Shown here piece by piece: positions 24,407 to 36,589 of a DNA stretch of 64,000 nucleotides (positions are counted from its first letter, which is position 1; each line of letters opens with the position of its first letter). Below the pieces are notes generated by a model. That model was not told where the DNA came from and made no database searches. It saw only the letters and a list, made by a program, of their open reading frames with translations. The translations under genes were made by a program, and so were the position numbers. The DNA is from Alisma plantago-aquatica (taxonomy: Eukaryota; Streptophyta; Magnoliopsida; Alismatales; Alismataceae). The stretch covers positions 561,213,906-561,277,905 of the forward strand of contig OY856410.1 in NCBI GenBank assembly GCA_963693085.1, given 5' to 3'.

Positions 24407-25378
24407 TCAATTTGGGGGTTTTGGAACCCATACCAACTCAACATCCTTTTTCTTGTATGGGCATGAAAAAGAGTAGTGTCCAAGACGTAAGCAATAATGG
24501 CAACATATAGAATCAACCTCAAGTCTTTTTCTATGGTTTTGTTCTAGGTTGTTCTTTGGTACAAATGTATTTGTTCCTTTAGGTACATATAGTGATTGAT
24601 GTTCTCGTGTCTTTCTCCAACTAAGTTGTTGATAAGATTTCCCCTTAGGCTTGTAACCTAGTCCTCTTCTCCCAATTTGATGATAGGAATCATCCAATAT
24701 TTTATCAAGGATTCCATTGTTGCTTAACCTACTAACTTCTTGGTGCAACTTAGCAATCTCATCCATTCTTTTCTTAATATCTAGTTTTTCTTGATCTAGA
24801 TTAGATGATAAAGAATTCCTTTCTTTCACTATATTATCATAATCTAGATGTGTACACAAGACAGGTTGTTTTTGAAGATCATTTAATTTTGCAAGTAATC
24901 CAACCTTTTCTTGAGATAGAAGATCATAATTTGTTTCTAGAGTAAAAATCTTCACATTACTACTACTTAGAGATGATTTCAAAGTATGATTTTCAGAAAT
25001 AATGCTATCTTTTTCAAAACCAAGATCATTTAATTTAGCATATAAATCTTCATTTTCAGATGTGAGAGCAAGAAGTCTAGCATTTAATTCATCATTTGCT
25101 TTATTGGATTTCTTTAGTTTCTTCTTGCACTCAACATATTTATTATGTGTCTCTTCAAGACTAGCAACTAGTTCTTCTTTAGATAAATCAAAAAGACTTA
25201 CCTCTTCTTCTTCTTCACTAGTTGTAGCAATAAGACAATCCTTGTGTTCATCTTCCTTCTTTGATCTCCATGGGCAGCTAGTTGTTGTGTGGCTTGTTCC
25301 TAAGAACCAATTGCAACATATTGTAGATTTGTTCAAGCTGCACCTTTTATTGCGATTGTAATCACCATCACCCTCCAT
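24407..25378 (-). CDS. Gag C-terminal-like protein, coiled coil plus CCHC knuckle
   Basis: An intact 323-residue frame, the only long undamaged one in the window. The ATG lies about 34 bp after the primer site. Residues 1-40 are basic and Cys/His-bearing (CCNWFLGTSHTTTSC); 50-70 are acidic (EEEEEVSLFDLS); about 70-220 form a long heptad-rich coiled coil; 230-285 are basic; and CHYCLRLGHYSFSC near 294-307 is a CCHC knuckle with all ligands. This matches the C-terminal half of SIRE-type gag. The N-terminal capsid part is absent. It may bind element RNA and co-assemble with a partner's particles (inference). Confidence 0.75.
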   Translation of the reverse strand: MEGDGDYNRNKRCSLNKSTICCNWFLGTSHTTTSCPWRSKKEDEHKDCLIATTSEEEEEVSLFDLSKEELVASLEETHNKYVECKKKLKKSNKANDELNARLLALTSENEDLYAKLNDLGFEKDSIISENHTLKSSLSSSNVKIFTLETNYDLLSQEKVGLLAKLNDLQKQPVLCTHLDYDNIVKERNSLSSNLDQEKLDIKKRMDEIAKLHQEVSRLSNNGILDKILDDSYHQIGRRGLGYKPKGKSYQQLSWRKTREHQSLYVPKGTNTFVPKNNLEQNHRKRLEVDSICCHYCLRLGHYSFSCPYKKKDVELVWVPKPPN

Positions 25379-25411
25379 TCTTCAAGACCTGGTTAGGGTT
25401 CCTTGAAGCCT

Positions 25412-25423
25412 GCTCTGATACCA
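25412..25423 (-). promoter_or_regulatory. Primer binding site of the SIRE-like element
   Basis: Minus-strand TGGTATCAGAGC, an exact initiator-Met tRNA primer site, two bases after the 5' LTR. Confidence 0.9.
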
Positions 25424-25425
25424 AT

Positions 25426-26899
25426 TGAAAAAACACTAGAGGGGGGGTGAATAGAGTTTTAAAACAATTTTAACAATTATTTAACTCAAACAACCAACCA
25501 CAAAATATTGGACAAGGGGACAAGGATTTAGAGTGGTTCCAACTTTAGCAAATACTAAAGTTGTCAGTCCACTACCCGGTTGCTTACCCAATCGGGATTT
25601 GGAAAGAATTTAATTTTATTACCTCGCAAGGACTTTACATAAAATTACAATTCTCTCCCTAAACCCTTCAAGCAGCCTTCACCTAGAAGTAAGCGCACCA
25701 ACCTTGAAGCAGCCTTCACCTAGAAGTAATTGCACCAACCTTGAAGCAGCCTTCCTCCTGAAGTAGCTTCCTGTTGCAATAGCCTTCTTGAAGTAGCTTC
25801 CCGTTGCGATAGCCTTCTTGAAGTATCTTGAAGTCCACCTTCTCCTCCGAGAAGAACCTTCTCCAATTCACAGCCTCCAACCCTAGGAGTAGCAAGGAGA
25901 ATACAAAGAATAAAAGGAACAAGAAGGAAAATAGAAATTACAACTTATCCTTTTAAGCACAAGGCTTGATTTGCCTATATCAAGTGTATTGATCTCCTAA
26001 CCAATGAGTGTAGAAGTGTAAGTGCTGTGGAAAAGAGATGCTAGCCTATAGGACACGAAATTAGAGCAATGGGAATGAATAGCCAATGTGGGAAATGCTT
26101 TATTGCTCAAAATAGATTGCCAATGAGTATTCAAGCTCAAGTGTAGCACAAGTGTAGCTTCGGTGTATTTTGGTGTCCTATGGCTTGTCCTATTTATAGG
26201 AATGGCCTATGAATGCTTAAGGACATTCTAGACACTTTCTAGGGGGTTCTAAGTGCTTAACTATCCGTTATTTGTCCACTAATTGTATTTGCAACGGCTA
26301 GTTAATTGACCCTGAAAAGTGCAGACAGAACTTTTCTCGGTCGAAGATTTGTCGACCGAGAGTCCTTCTCGGTCGAAGATTTGTCGACCGAGGGACCTCC
26401 TGGAGCAAGTGTTTTCAACATTCATTTCCAACTCCCAACCACTTTGTCTGCGGGTCTAACGACTAGTAGGGTCTATTCTCGATCGAAGATTTTTTCGACC
26501 GAGAGTTTCTCGGTCGAAGTTTTTGTCGACCGATATTTTCTCGATCGACGATTTGTCGACCGAGAATATTACTGACTCAATGTATTCATTTACTAAGTGT
26601 GTGTATCAATGTGCAATTGTGATACTATCTTGGGGAATGGCCTATCTAAGTGTTGTGAGTGGATAGGGAAGATCTAAACGCTTGATTTACATGATATCTA
26701 TATACTTGTACATTATATACTTGTACAAGCTTTCACATTTGATTACAATCATGAAAATAAAGCGATTTTATGAAATTGTTCTTCCAAGTCTTTGTTATCC
26801 ACCACCTGAAATACTCAAATAGCACGTTAAAACCACAAGAATGAAATGTTTGTCATTATCAAAACAAAGGGATTAACATAATGTCCAATTTAGCCAACA
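25426..26899 (-). repeat. 5' LTR of the SIRE-like element
   Basis: 1474 bp with the same ends as the 3' LTR. TATA box CTATAAATAG on the minus strand at 26199-26190. Five hairpins at 26336-26360, 26368-26392, 26478-26503, 26509-26533 and 26540-26564 match those of the 3' LTR in order and number. Confidence 0.9.
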
Positions 26900-26904
26900 T
26901 GGCC
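26900..26904. repeat. Right target duplication of the SIRE-like element
   Basis: TGGCC, one base different from GGGCC at 20736-20740. Confidence 0.7.
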
Positions 26905-27424
26905 TTGTGAGCCATAATATGTTGTTTCTTAGTGAGAGGTAATAAGAAATGAAATGGTCTTTGAGAGCCATGTGAGATGCTTGTGTAACAAGTATCATGT
27001 TTACCTTAGTCAGATGACCTAAAGGTGTTTAGTTACCTAATAAGTGGTAACAAATGTTCTTTGATGAACTGAGGGTCTGAATACCCATATTCCATAATCA
27101 TGATGGTGAGATTGTTAAGAAATGAGAAAGCCCCTGATGAGACGAGTGATTAAGATCCCAATACTTCAATGAGATTTGAATAGTACTTGATGAAAGTATT
27201 ACACATTCTTTGTAGGAATTATCACTGTAATTGATGTTTGGAAACTTGATTGATGCTAAAAGATTATGGTAATACACTTAATTAATCAAGTGATATCATA
27301 TAATGTAGTTGCCCTGACCACAGATCCATCAACATCAGAATTTGTTGAATGGTGAAACGAGTTAAAACTCGGAACACATATTTTTTAATATGTGGGGGTA
27401 ATTGGGCAATTATATCCTGATGTG

Positions 27425-27600
27425 CCTTAGGAATGGTTGTGGGCTATATCTTATGTACGGGATTGGTTATGGACCATACCCCAGTATGAGTATGGCTACA
27501 GTCCATGACTCTATGATATGATACCAGGCATTGGCTATGGTCCATAACCCTGAAGAGAGTATATACTGTGAGCTATAACTCTATAGCGAAGATGCCAATA
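27425..27600. repeat. GGTTATGG / CCATAACC hairpin array in LTR-A
   Basis: Several units such as GGTTATGGACCATACC and GGCTATGGTCCATAACC, spaced about 40-50 bp. Orthologous arrays at 46009-46165 and 50785-50935 carry GGCTACGGGCCATAACC variants. Compensating changes on both arms in some units keep pairing. Confidence 0.7.
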
Positions 27601-28566
27601 TACCCTGGCAAGCTAATTGCAGTTTGACACGTGATGTCTCTTCCATATCATCTCGTACTGACCGAGAAGGTTGAGGTCTTGGAGTCCGGATCTTCCATTG
27701 ACCTTGTGTGGTTCCAATGCCTAACGTAATCATGGGAGGTTGGAGCATGAATGGTATACTTCATCTCTTCAGGGCATTACGTTTGATTGTAAAATATAAT
27801 CAGCCATGTAGCGTATTTGCCTAAGTTTGAAATACGATAATCTTTGGTTGATATTATCTTTCTTAGTATAGCAGATACATGTTCTTCATATTCCTTATTG
27901 GACAAGTGATATGCTGCTCTATTAGGTTATAGCTGAAATGCTTTAAATCAGGTTAATGTTCTAATATGTTAGATAATGAATTAACTGCTGTTAAATAATT
28001 ATGATTCCACTATTCAGATTTATGTTATTAGAATGCAATATTAATGTTTCTGGCGGAGAGTTAAATCTCTCACTGGGGCAATTTCAAATTGTCTCACCCT
28101 CGTGGGATCCAACTTTTTAGGTAGATGCAGAGGAAGAGGCAGAAGCCCTATAGTAGGGGAAGAGCAGTAGTAGTAGTAGGGACAACAGTGAATTCTCAGG
28201 TGGAGACACTGGCTGTCATGTCTTGTATATGTGTACATAGAGTCCTATGTGTCGTCTCTGTACTCTCAAGTCCTTGGAGTCAGTAGTTAGTTTAATGAAT
28301 CGATCTGAGGTTTTGTCTTGATGCCTCAAGGTTTTATACTTCCTATCTACAGTTTTAACAGGGCAGTTAATGCTTCCTCGAGAAGGAATGGTACAAGAGA
28401 TGTACTAGTGAACTAGAATGCAATTGAATTACTTTGGTTCTTTATGAAAGAGTTATCCAGTGTATGGGTCTCTTTGTAAAAAGTTATAATTTTTAGTGAT
28501 TTTTGTTAATCCGCTGCTATCGATCGCTTCTGCTTAGTCGATGTTGATTTGTACGTCACAATTTAG

Positions 28567-28578
28567 TGCTATCAGAGC
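28567..28578 (+). promoter_or_regulatory. Primer binding site of gypsy copy B
   Basis: TGCTATCAGAGC, one change from TGGTATCAGAGC, six bases after LTR-A. It shows that LTR-A acts as the 5' LTR of copy B. Confidence 0.7.
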
Positions 28579-28693
28579 TCTAGGTTCGCTGAGTCTATAA
28601 AGACATAGGATTAAGGTTGTTGAGTTTGTTCTATGTGTCTTCCAGTTTATCTGATAGTATCTTCTGCTCATATAGGAGACGAAGAACTTGAAG

Positions 28694-30029
28694 ATGTCTG
28701 GATCACATGAAGAACATGCTACTGAGAGCAGCATTGCTGCACTAGGAAAAGGTGCAAGGGACCAAGCTAGAGAGGAACCAGTCCCTAAATAGCCCCAGTT
28801 TGACCTAGCCATGTTAGAGCATCCAGCCTTCCATACCCTATTCAGCCATTTTATGGCAACTATGACACACATGGATGATAGGATGCCACCACCTGCACCT
28901 AGGGCACGAGCCCACCATGATGGACATGGAGCCGGCAAGACTTTTGAGAGACTTCACCGAGTTGGAGCCATAGATTATGCTGGTACAACTGATACATAAG
29001 ATGTTTATTTGTGGTTGACAGAGTTGGAGAAGGCTTTCAGGATCCTTGATATTCTTGAAGATGAGAAGGTAAGACATGATGTATACCTTCTAAAGGGGAG
29101 TGCTAGCCATTGGTGGACGATAGAGGAGGGCAAGAGGCTAGGTGTAGAAGTCAGATGGGAAGATTTCCGATGAGAATTAGTCATTAGATATTTTCCTAAG
29201 ACTTACCTAGATGAGAAGATCTCTCAATTTGAGAGGATCATGCAAGGATAGATGAACATTAGTGAGTATGGGGCTAAGTTCATGGAGATTTTGTGGTTTT
29301 GCCCGCATATGGCAGCCAATGATGAGGAAATAATCCGGTGTTTTGAGTAAGGGTTAAATGCTAAGTTGACCACTCATGTGTCTGCTCTAGAGAACAGGGA
29401 GAGGTTTTCTACTTTTGTGGAGTTTGTGAGGAGGATAGAGAGGTATGTGATTGAGAAACGACAAACCAGTGGTAAGAAGGTGTACACTCAGTTCCAAGGA
29501 CAAAGGTCCGAGAGCTTTAAGAAGCTGAGGTTTTCTGCACCGGCAACACCATCAAGATTCAATACCCAGACGCAGTGGACGTAAAGTAGGGGTAGGGGCG
29601 GTAGTTTTGTTCCAAATAGAGCCCCTAAAACAACATCAACATCGATGACTGGACCTCACAGACCCTATCCTGAGACCAGGATCTATCATCAATGCAGACA
29701 AGTGGGACATCTGGCAAGGGATTGTCCAGTCGGGAACACAATGGTGACTCAACCCCAGAAGCAGAGTCAGCAAGGCTCACAAAGGAGGTAGTTTTCTAGT
29801 AACACTAGAGTACGTGGACAAGCATCCCAAGCTGGTTCATTAACACCCAACAATCAAGCACAGGGTCAACAACAAGCAACTATGAGGTTCTATGCATTGA
29901 ATCAACCTGATGCAGTAGTTAACCCTTAGGTTGTGAAAGTTCAAATGGAACTGTTTTATTCTTATATGTCTACATCATGCTTCGTATATGTTTTAATTGA
30001 TCCGGGTGCTACACATTCATCACTAAAGA
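28694..30029 (+). pseudogene. Gypsy copy B gag and start of protease
   Basis: Chromovirus gag from the ATG at 28694 (MSGSHEEHATESS). All pieces share one frame, broken by several stops (after VPK, TDT, DFR, MQG, CFE and others). Retrotransposon-gag core: WLTELEKAFRILD..VYLLKGSASHWW and FKYFP-like RYFPKTYLDEK, about 28990-29250. The zinc knuckle near 29684-29725 reads YHQCRQVGHLARDC: the first Cys ligand is Tyr, a TGT-to-TAT type change. Protease signature LIDPGATHS with its Asp at 29999-30001. A frameshift at about 30012-30030 separates it from pol. Confidence 0.88.
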
Positions 30030-33000
30030 AGTGATTCTTGACTGCAATATGATAGTTGGTCACAGGGTAGAGAGTGTGATGTTGCAAACTCCTTTGTTAG
30101 GATCTACAGTGTTGCAAGAGGTGTGTTCTCCCTGCATTCTTTCCTTTTCTAAACATCACATTCAGGTGGATCTTATACCACTTGAGATGCATGGGTTTGA
30201 TATAATCCTTGGGATGGACACCCTAGAAAAGTATAAGGTTGTCTTGGATTGTGATTCCAAGCAGGCTGTGTTCACAGATGATAGTGATACATGGATCTTT
30301 TAGGGAGACAGAAAGATTCTTCCAATCTATCTTGTGTCATCTATGGTAGCTGAGAAGCTGATGAGACAAGGATGCTTTGCATTCTTGGCACATGTGGTAG
30401 ACGCCACAATGGAGAACCCTAAACGTTCTGAAGTCTCGATAGTTAGGGAATTTGAAGATGTATTCCCTGAGGAACTTCCAAGTGTACCTCCGCCCTGAGA
30501 GATTGATTTTGAAATTAATCTAATCCCAGGTATGCAACCAATAGAACAAACACCATATAGAATGGTACCTGCTGAGATGGCAGAGATCCAAAAACAATTG
30601 CAGGAGTTTCTTGAGAAGGGTTTTATCTGACCGAGTACTTCACCATGGGGTGCTCCAGTTCTCTTTGTTAAAAAGAAGGAAGAATCGATGCAGTTATGCA
30701 TTGATTACAGACAGTTGAATAAAGTAACTATAAAGAACAAGTATCCTCTGCCAAGGATCAATGACCTATTTGATCAGTTGCGTGGTGCAACTATCTTCTC
30801 TGAGATAGATCTAAGGTCGGGATATCATCAGTTGCGTATCAAGGAGGGTGACATACCTAAGTCTGCTTTTAGAACAAGGTATGGTCACTATGAGTTCATA
30901 GTTGTGTCGTTTGGACTAACTAATGCACCAACTACATTCATGGAACTCATGAATAGAATCTTTCGACCTTTCCTTGATCAGTACATAGTAGTCTTCATAG
31001 ATGACATCTTAATATACAATAGAGATGATTAACAACATAAGAAGCACCTCCGTCAGGCTTTAGCTTTGCTAAGAGAGCATAAGTTGTATGCTAAGTTTAG
31101 CAAATGCGAGTTCTGGCTACCAGAGGTTTCTTTCCTAGGACATGTAATATCTGCCTCAGGTATCCATGTTGATCCTAAGAAGGTAGAATCTATCCTACAA
31201 TGGGAACATCCAAAGACACTGAAAGAGATACACAGTTTCCTAGGACTGGCAGGATACTACAGGAGGTTCATTAAGAACTTTAGTTCTATAGCTTTACCCC
31301 TAACCAAGTTGACCAGGAAGGAGATTCCTTTTGTTTGGAATGACAAATGTCAACATTCTTTCCAGATGTTGAAAGATAGGTTAACAAGTGCACCAGTGCT
31401 GGTGTTACCTAAGCAAGGAAAGGGGTACATAGTTTTCTGTGATGCATCTAAGAATGGACTAGGATGTGTGTTGATGCAGGATAATCAAGTCATTTCTTGT
31501 ACTTCTCAACAACTTAATAAACACGAGGAGAATTATCCAACCCATGATCTAGAGCTAGTAGTTGTGGTCCATGCTTTGAAGATCTGGAGACATTATCTCT
31601 ATGGAGAAACATTCCAGATTTTTACAGACCATATGAATCTAAAATATATCTTCTCACAACATGAGTTGAACATGAGGCAACTCTGTTGGATGGAGTTAAT
31701 CAAGGACTACGATTGTACAATCGATTATCATCTAGGGAAGGCTAATGTAGTGGTTGATGCACTAAGTAGAAAATCATCATCACTAGCCTTAGATAAAGCA
31801 CAATTGAATTCTTTAGTATGCTTTAAGAGAGATATGCTTATCTCCTTGAGGAAAAACAATGTACAACTTAAAGTATCATTGTTAGTCAGGTTGTTAGCTA
31901 AGATGCACATAAAACCTACTCGGATACATTAGATTAAAGAAGCATAGCAAGTTGATTCTATGGTTCAACAGATCAGGTCAGAGTATGGTAGTGAGAAATG
32001 GGATGGCTTTCATGAGTCAGAGGATTAGGTAGTTTGTTACCATGATAGGGTGGTAGTACCTGATGCCAATGACTTGAGTAAGTTAATCTTGGAGGAATCT
32101 CATTCTTCTATGTATGCAATGCATCTAGGGAGCACCAAAATGTATCATAACTTGAAGGATATGTATTGGTGGCCAGGATTGAAGAAGGATGTAGCTGAGT
32201 TTTTTATGCGGTGTCCGGTGTATCAGCAGGTTAAAGCTGAACATCAAAAGCTCACAGGAACAATGCAACCTTTGCCTATACCGTAGTGGAAATGGGATCA
32301 TGTGACCATGGACTTTGTGGTTGGTTTGTCTAGAATAGCCAAAGGTCATGATTCTATATGGGTGACAGTTGATAGGTTGACTAAGATGGCACATTTTTTT
32401 CCTGTCAAAACAACCTACGCTGCTGAGAAGTTTGCATAGTTATATGTAGATGAGATAGTGGGGTTGCACGGGGTACCAGCTACTATTATTTCTGATAGAG
32501 GTCCCCAGTTCACAAGTCATTTTTGGGAATGACTACATAAAGCTTTGGGTACGCAGTTAAGGTTTAGTACAACCTTTCACCCATAAACAAATGGACAATC
32601 TGACATGACCATACAAACTTTGGAGGATTTGATTAGGGCATGTGTCCTTCAGTATGTAGGAAGTTGGGATCTACACCTGAGCTTGATAGAATTTGCAAAC
32701 AATAATAGCTATCAGCACAGTATTGACATGGCACCATATGAAGTATTATATGGTAGATGTTGTAGATCTCCTTTATGTTGGTATGAAATAGGAGATTATC
32801 AACTTTTGGGTCCGGAGCTTGTGCAGCAGACAACTAAAAAGATTAAAGAAATCCAACAACAATTAAAGATTGCACATGATAGATAGAAGTCGTACATCAA
32901 CAGATGGCGAAGACCTTTATAATTCCTAGTTGGAGACAAAGTATATCTCAAAGTCTCACCTTGGAAGGGTGTTCTTAGATTTGGAAAGAAGGGGAAGTTA

Positions 33001-33348
33001 GCTCCTAGATTTATGGGGCCATATCTAATCATTGAAAGGATTGGAAAGGTAGACTATAAGCTAGAATTGCCACCTGAGTTGCATAAGTTGCATCCAGTGT
33101 TCCATATCTCCATGCTAAGAAAGTGTCATCCTGACACAGAGTTAGTCCTGCAAACTATGTAGGTAGAACTAAATGATGATATATCATATGTTGAAGGACC
33201 TGTGATGATCCTTGACAAAAGAATTAAAAAGCTGAAAAAGAAAGACATATGTCTTGTAAAAGTTCTCTGGCATCATCGTGGCATTGAAGAATCTATGAGG
33301 GAACTAGAGGAAGAGATGAGGAGGAAGTACCCTTCTCTTTTCTCTTAA
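30030..33348 (+). pseudogene. Gypsy copy B pol (RT, RNase H, integrase, chromodomain)
   Basis: The most complete gypsy pol here, in a single frame to the stop at 33346. Protease tail GFDIILGMDTLEKY about 30190; RT with [38 protein letters not shown] and FIDDILIY (Asp pair 31000-31005); RNase H with [13 protein letters not shown] and NYPTHDLEL; integrase HHCC finger whose last Cys is Tyr (CPVY at 32221, against CPVC in copy A); DDE core; chromodomain to the end. At least ten in-frame stops, among them TGA after GFI and in VPPP*EID, TAG in LPIP*WKW, TGA in FWE*LHK and TAA in HP*TNGQ. Not functional. Confidence 0.9.
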
Positions 33349-34348
33349 TGTTTTCGTTGATGATTTCAGGGGCGATATCCTTATTAGGGGTGTATAATTT
33401 GTAACATCCCTGACCTGGGTTATGAGTTAACCCTAGATGTTTTTCTTAAATGAGGTTGATTATATGCTTGCTCTTATATTTTGAAAAGTAATTAAGGCTC
33501 AAGAGGAACTTATATTACAATTTTAGTCCTTTTTGAACAATGTTATGTAAGTTTTGGACTAAAGTGCAAATTACCCAAGTTGAGGAGTTATCTTGCAAAT
33601 TGTACATGATAAAATGTTCCTCAGATATTGAAACATCATAGGAATGATTATGATGCAGTGATATGGCTTCCACAAGCTTGAGAACCAAGATAAAGCTTGC
33701 TGAGCAATCTTTGTGCATTAAAACCTAGTTTTGGTGTAATGTGCAATTTACCCAAAACCTAGGGTTCAATATGAAAAATACCACTTCAAGAGGGTCCCTC
33801 AAGATTCTTGGCATCATGTTGAGAAAATAATTTGAGAGGGGCGCCTCATATGAACCATTTTGGAAGAGAGAGAATCTTGATATTAAAATAATCAAGATTT
33901 AAGCATAAATGGAACTTTACTTCAATTTAATGCAAAAATAAATATGTTAATTGAAGTGACCTTCAACCAAAAATGAGATGGTTGAAATTAAATAAGTGTG
34001 TACGTCCTTATGCCTTGCAAAGGCCACGAAAATATCTAAGTGAGTGGAGATCCAACTCACATTAGTTAATTAAAAGTAATATCCACTCAAATATGGGATA
34101 TTAATATTATATGAATTAAGGTGCTTAATTGCTTTTCCTTTAAATTGTGGATAATTAAGAAGAATTAAAGGCAAAGGATGATGCCTTCGTATGCAAGGAA
34201 TAGAGGGGATTAAGTGGCACCCATTTGGGGAGTTGAAGGATTGCTTTTCAACTTTCTCTCTCTTTGAAAATCCTTATATACACTTCATTTCCCACTCAAC
34301 CAAGGAATCTTTTTCAGATTTTCTTTCACTCTTTATTTGCAAAATGAC

Positions 34349-34353
34349 CAAGG
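34349..34353. repeat. Left target duplication CAAGG of copia-3
   Basis: Identical to CAAGG at 43603-43607. Uninterrupted LTR-A reads ACCAAGGGAGC at this point. Confidence 0.92.
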
Positions 34354-36575
34354 TGTTGGTATGTATGCCCATAGAGCAAGTCGTATGATGATTTTAATGC
34401 AATACTTTGTAAATGATTTGAATAATAATAAAGGCAATTTCTGATCGATATGTTTAAACTGTATCTGAGATGATGGTGTAACATGATAGATGTCTAAAGA
34501 ATGGTTTTACTCAATGACGTATGCTTTTGGGTTCATTTCCTAAACGATGAGATCATACGGATGTTAAGAGTATACATTCTTGTTTAGTCCCTAGTCTGTT
34601 GTTATTGTGGAAATAACCATAGACATCAATAATACTGAAGACTAGATTGTGTGTTGGTTGATGACAAAATTTCATTAGTCATGATATAGTGATATCAAAC
34701 CAAGCACATAGGTACTTGTTAGAGAACAAGGTACCGGACAGACCCACCGTGAGAGTGACACATGGAACCTTGACTTGGTAGTCACAGTCAACTCTCACGG
34801 TGATGGTGGTGAGTGTGATTCTTAGACCTGAAATCACTACACTCAACACATGTCGTTGGGTACACTTTGACATCATCAAACACAGTTCTGAAACATGGAT
34901 TGTTATAAAGGTGATGATTGGGTGGCTTTGACACATGGGGCTTTTGAGGGGTGAGTGATAGATATGGGATTTGTCCATCCTGAGGGAGTTTGATATCCTT
35001 GGCCACTTGATGAGTAGGATTGAGAAAGGCATGCGCATGTACGTGTGAATCAATATGTGATATTGATGTCACACACATCTCACCCAGTCTGCTCTGAGAT
35101 CAAGGAAATGAATGAATGTTGACAGGATGACTGTTCCATGCCTTGAGTTCATTCTGGATATCAGCAATAAAGGAATTATACATGCACTGTAACACCATTC
35201 ATGGATTGTAGGATTGAAAGTTGTTCTCGAACTTTCTATTTCATTTGGGTAGCACTGATGTGTGACTAGGCACCACTCTTTTCTTGTGAAGTCATAAGTG
35301 TTATGGACTTTCACTACCAACGTGAAATGGACCTGTAGGGTCACACACATAGGATTTAACATGGAAAAGGAGTTTTGTCCACAAACAATGTTTATATTGA
35401 TTACTAAAGGAGTTTAGTAGTTCAATTAAACACTCAATTAATTGATAGCTCAATATCATAAGTTCAAGGTGTTGGACTGATTGATTAGAGTATCAGATTG
35501 ATTGAAACTGCAATTGACTGATTCTACACAATCTGTACTCCCAACAGATCGGCTCATGTGATGAACCGATCGGCTCAGCTTGGTGAACCGATCGGCTCAG
35601 GTGGTGAGTCGATCGGCTCACTGATAGGGTGAATGATTGCTTCAAGTGTTGAAATGATCGGTTCAACTGTTGCAACCGGGCAAGTTGGGAAAGTAAGATT
35701 GGTGAGAATTTTCCTTTCGTTTCACTTGCCCAATTTGATTGGAACAAGGATTGGTATTCGATACCAATTTGAAACAAAAGAAGGAAAGTCAATCGGGAAC
35801 TGATCAGGACCACGAACCGACCGGTTCATGGGTCCCAACTGATCGGTTGAGGTGTCAATCGATCGGCTCAGATCCCCAACCGACCGTTTCAGTTGTGAAA
35901 CGATCGGTTCAGGTTGCGAGTTGGTTGTTTTTCTGTGGAAAATCTCAAACCCTTCTACTCATGTTTTAGTCCCACATTGCCCGGGATAGAGAACCCTGTC
36001 CCATGACCTGCCTATATATAGGGGTATTGGGGTCTTCTCAAAGTACAACTCAGTGCAAACCAGTTGCTCTGCAAAGTTGTCGTTCTCTCTGGTTTTGGTA
36101 ACCAAGAGAGCCCGAGCAAGTGCTACCTGAAAAGGGAGGCACAACAAGGGAAAGACAACTGCAGTTGCGACTGGTGGCAGGAGAGTGTGTTGGCGACTAG
36201 TATGTCGACAGGAGGGTGCGACTCCTTCTGATTCCTTGTGCGACAAGGAGATCGGAGTTCCAAGTAGTCTGTGTGGATGACTGTAGAGGCGGGAGACCTC
36301 TGTCGCTCGAAGGACAACTGTCAATCCCGACAGTCCTAGTGAGACCAGGAGTCTTCAGTCCTGGTGCGACCAGGAGCTGCACAGACACCGTCCAAGACCA
36401 GAGGTGAAGACTACACAAGGCACGAGGTACTGTCGCCGGGCAAGCCTCGGGACAAGGTATGCATCGCAAACCATCTTTCCTATTGTATAGACGTGGACGC
36501 GATTCCTTTTGTTATGGGTTTTGGGGAGAAACGTTTTTGTTTCTGTTGCTTCTCTGCCTCCTCTAAAACCCAATA
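34354..36575 (+). repeat. 5' LTR of copia-3
   Basis: 2222 bp, TGTTGGTATGTATGCC to AACCCAATA (terminal CA mutated). TATA box TATATATA at 36013-36020 precedes the probable start of transcription. Palindrome array at 35544-35920 with CCGATCGGCTCA and GAACCGACCGGTTCA units. The many short ORFs over 36123-36760 are not conserved with copia-1 and are not called. Confidence 0.92.
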
Positions 36576-36576
36576 G

Positions 36577-36589
36577 TGGTATCAGAGCC
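36577..36589 (+). promoter_or_regulatory. Primer binding site of copia-3
   Basis: TGGTATCAGAGCC, exact match to the initiator-Met primer site, one base after the LTR. Confidence 0.92.

Larger units (their letters stand above)
20741..26899 (-). mobile_element. SIRE-like non-autonomous copia element in LTR-A
   Basis: A 6.2-kb minus-strand LTR element with 5' LTR 26899-25426, primer site 25423-25412, one open gag-like gene (25378-24407), 2 kb without coding, polypurine tract 22446-22434 and 3' LTR 22433-20741. There is no protease, integrase, RT or RNase H, so it must move by borrowed enzymes (inference). The LTRs look alike in most positions, apart from a 219-bp duplication in the 3' LTR, and the gag frame is open, so it appears younger than its host LTR. 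SIRE affinity rests on the gag type and the repeated AAGGGGGAG tracts. Confidence 0.85.
17896..28560 (+). repeat. Gypsy LTR-A, split by the SIRE-like element
   Basis: Runs TGTAACATCCC to GTACGTCACA and is about 4.5 kb without the insert (20741-26899 plus one 5-bp duplication). It follows pol copy A and precedes gag copy B, so it serves as 3' LTR for one and 5' LTR for the other. It matches LTR-B and, inverted, LTR-C. It holds three hairpin arrays and a TATA-like site at 18771. The pre-insertion junction can be read from LTR-C, which is continuous across the site. Confidence 0.9.

Noticed and set aside
28534..29077. Minus-strand frames over gypsy copy B gag
   Set aside because: Antisense shadows of the gag frame that starts at 28694.
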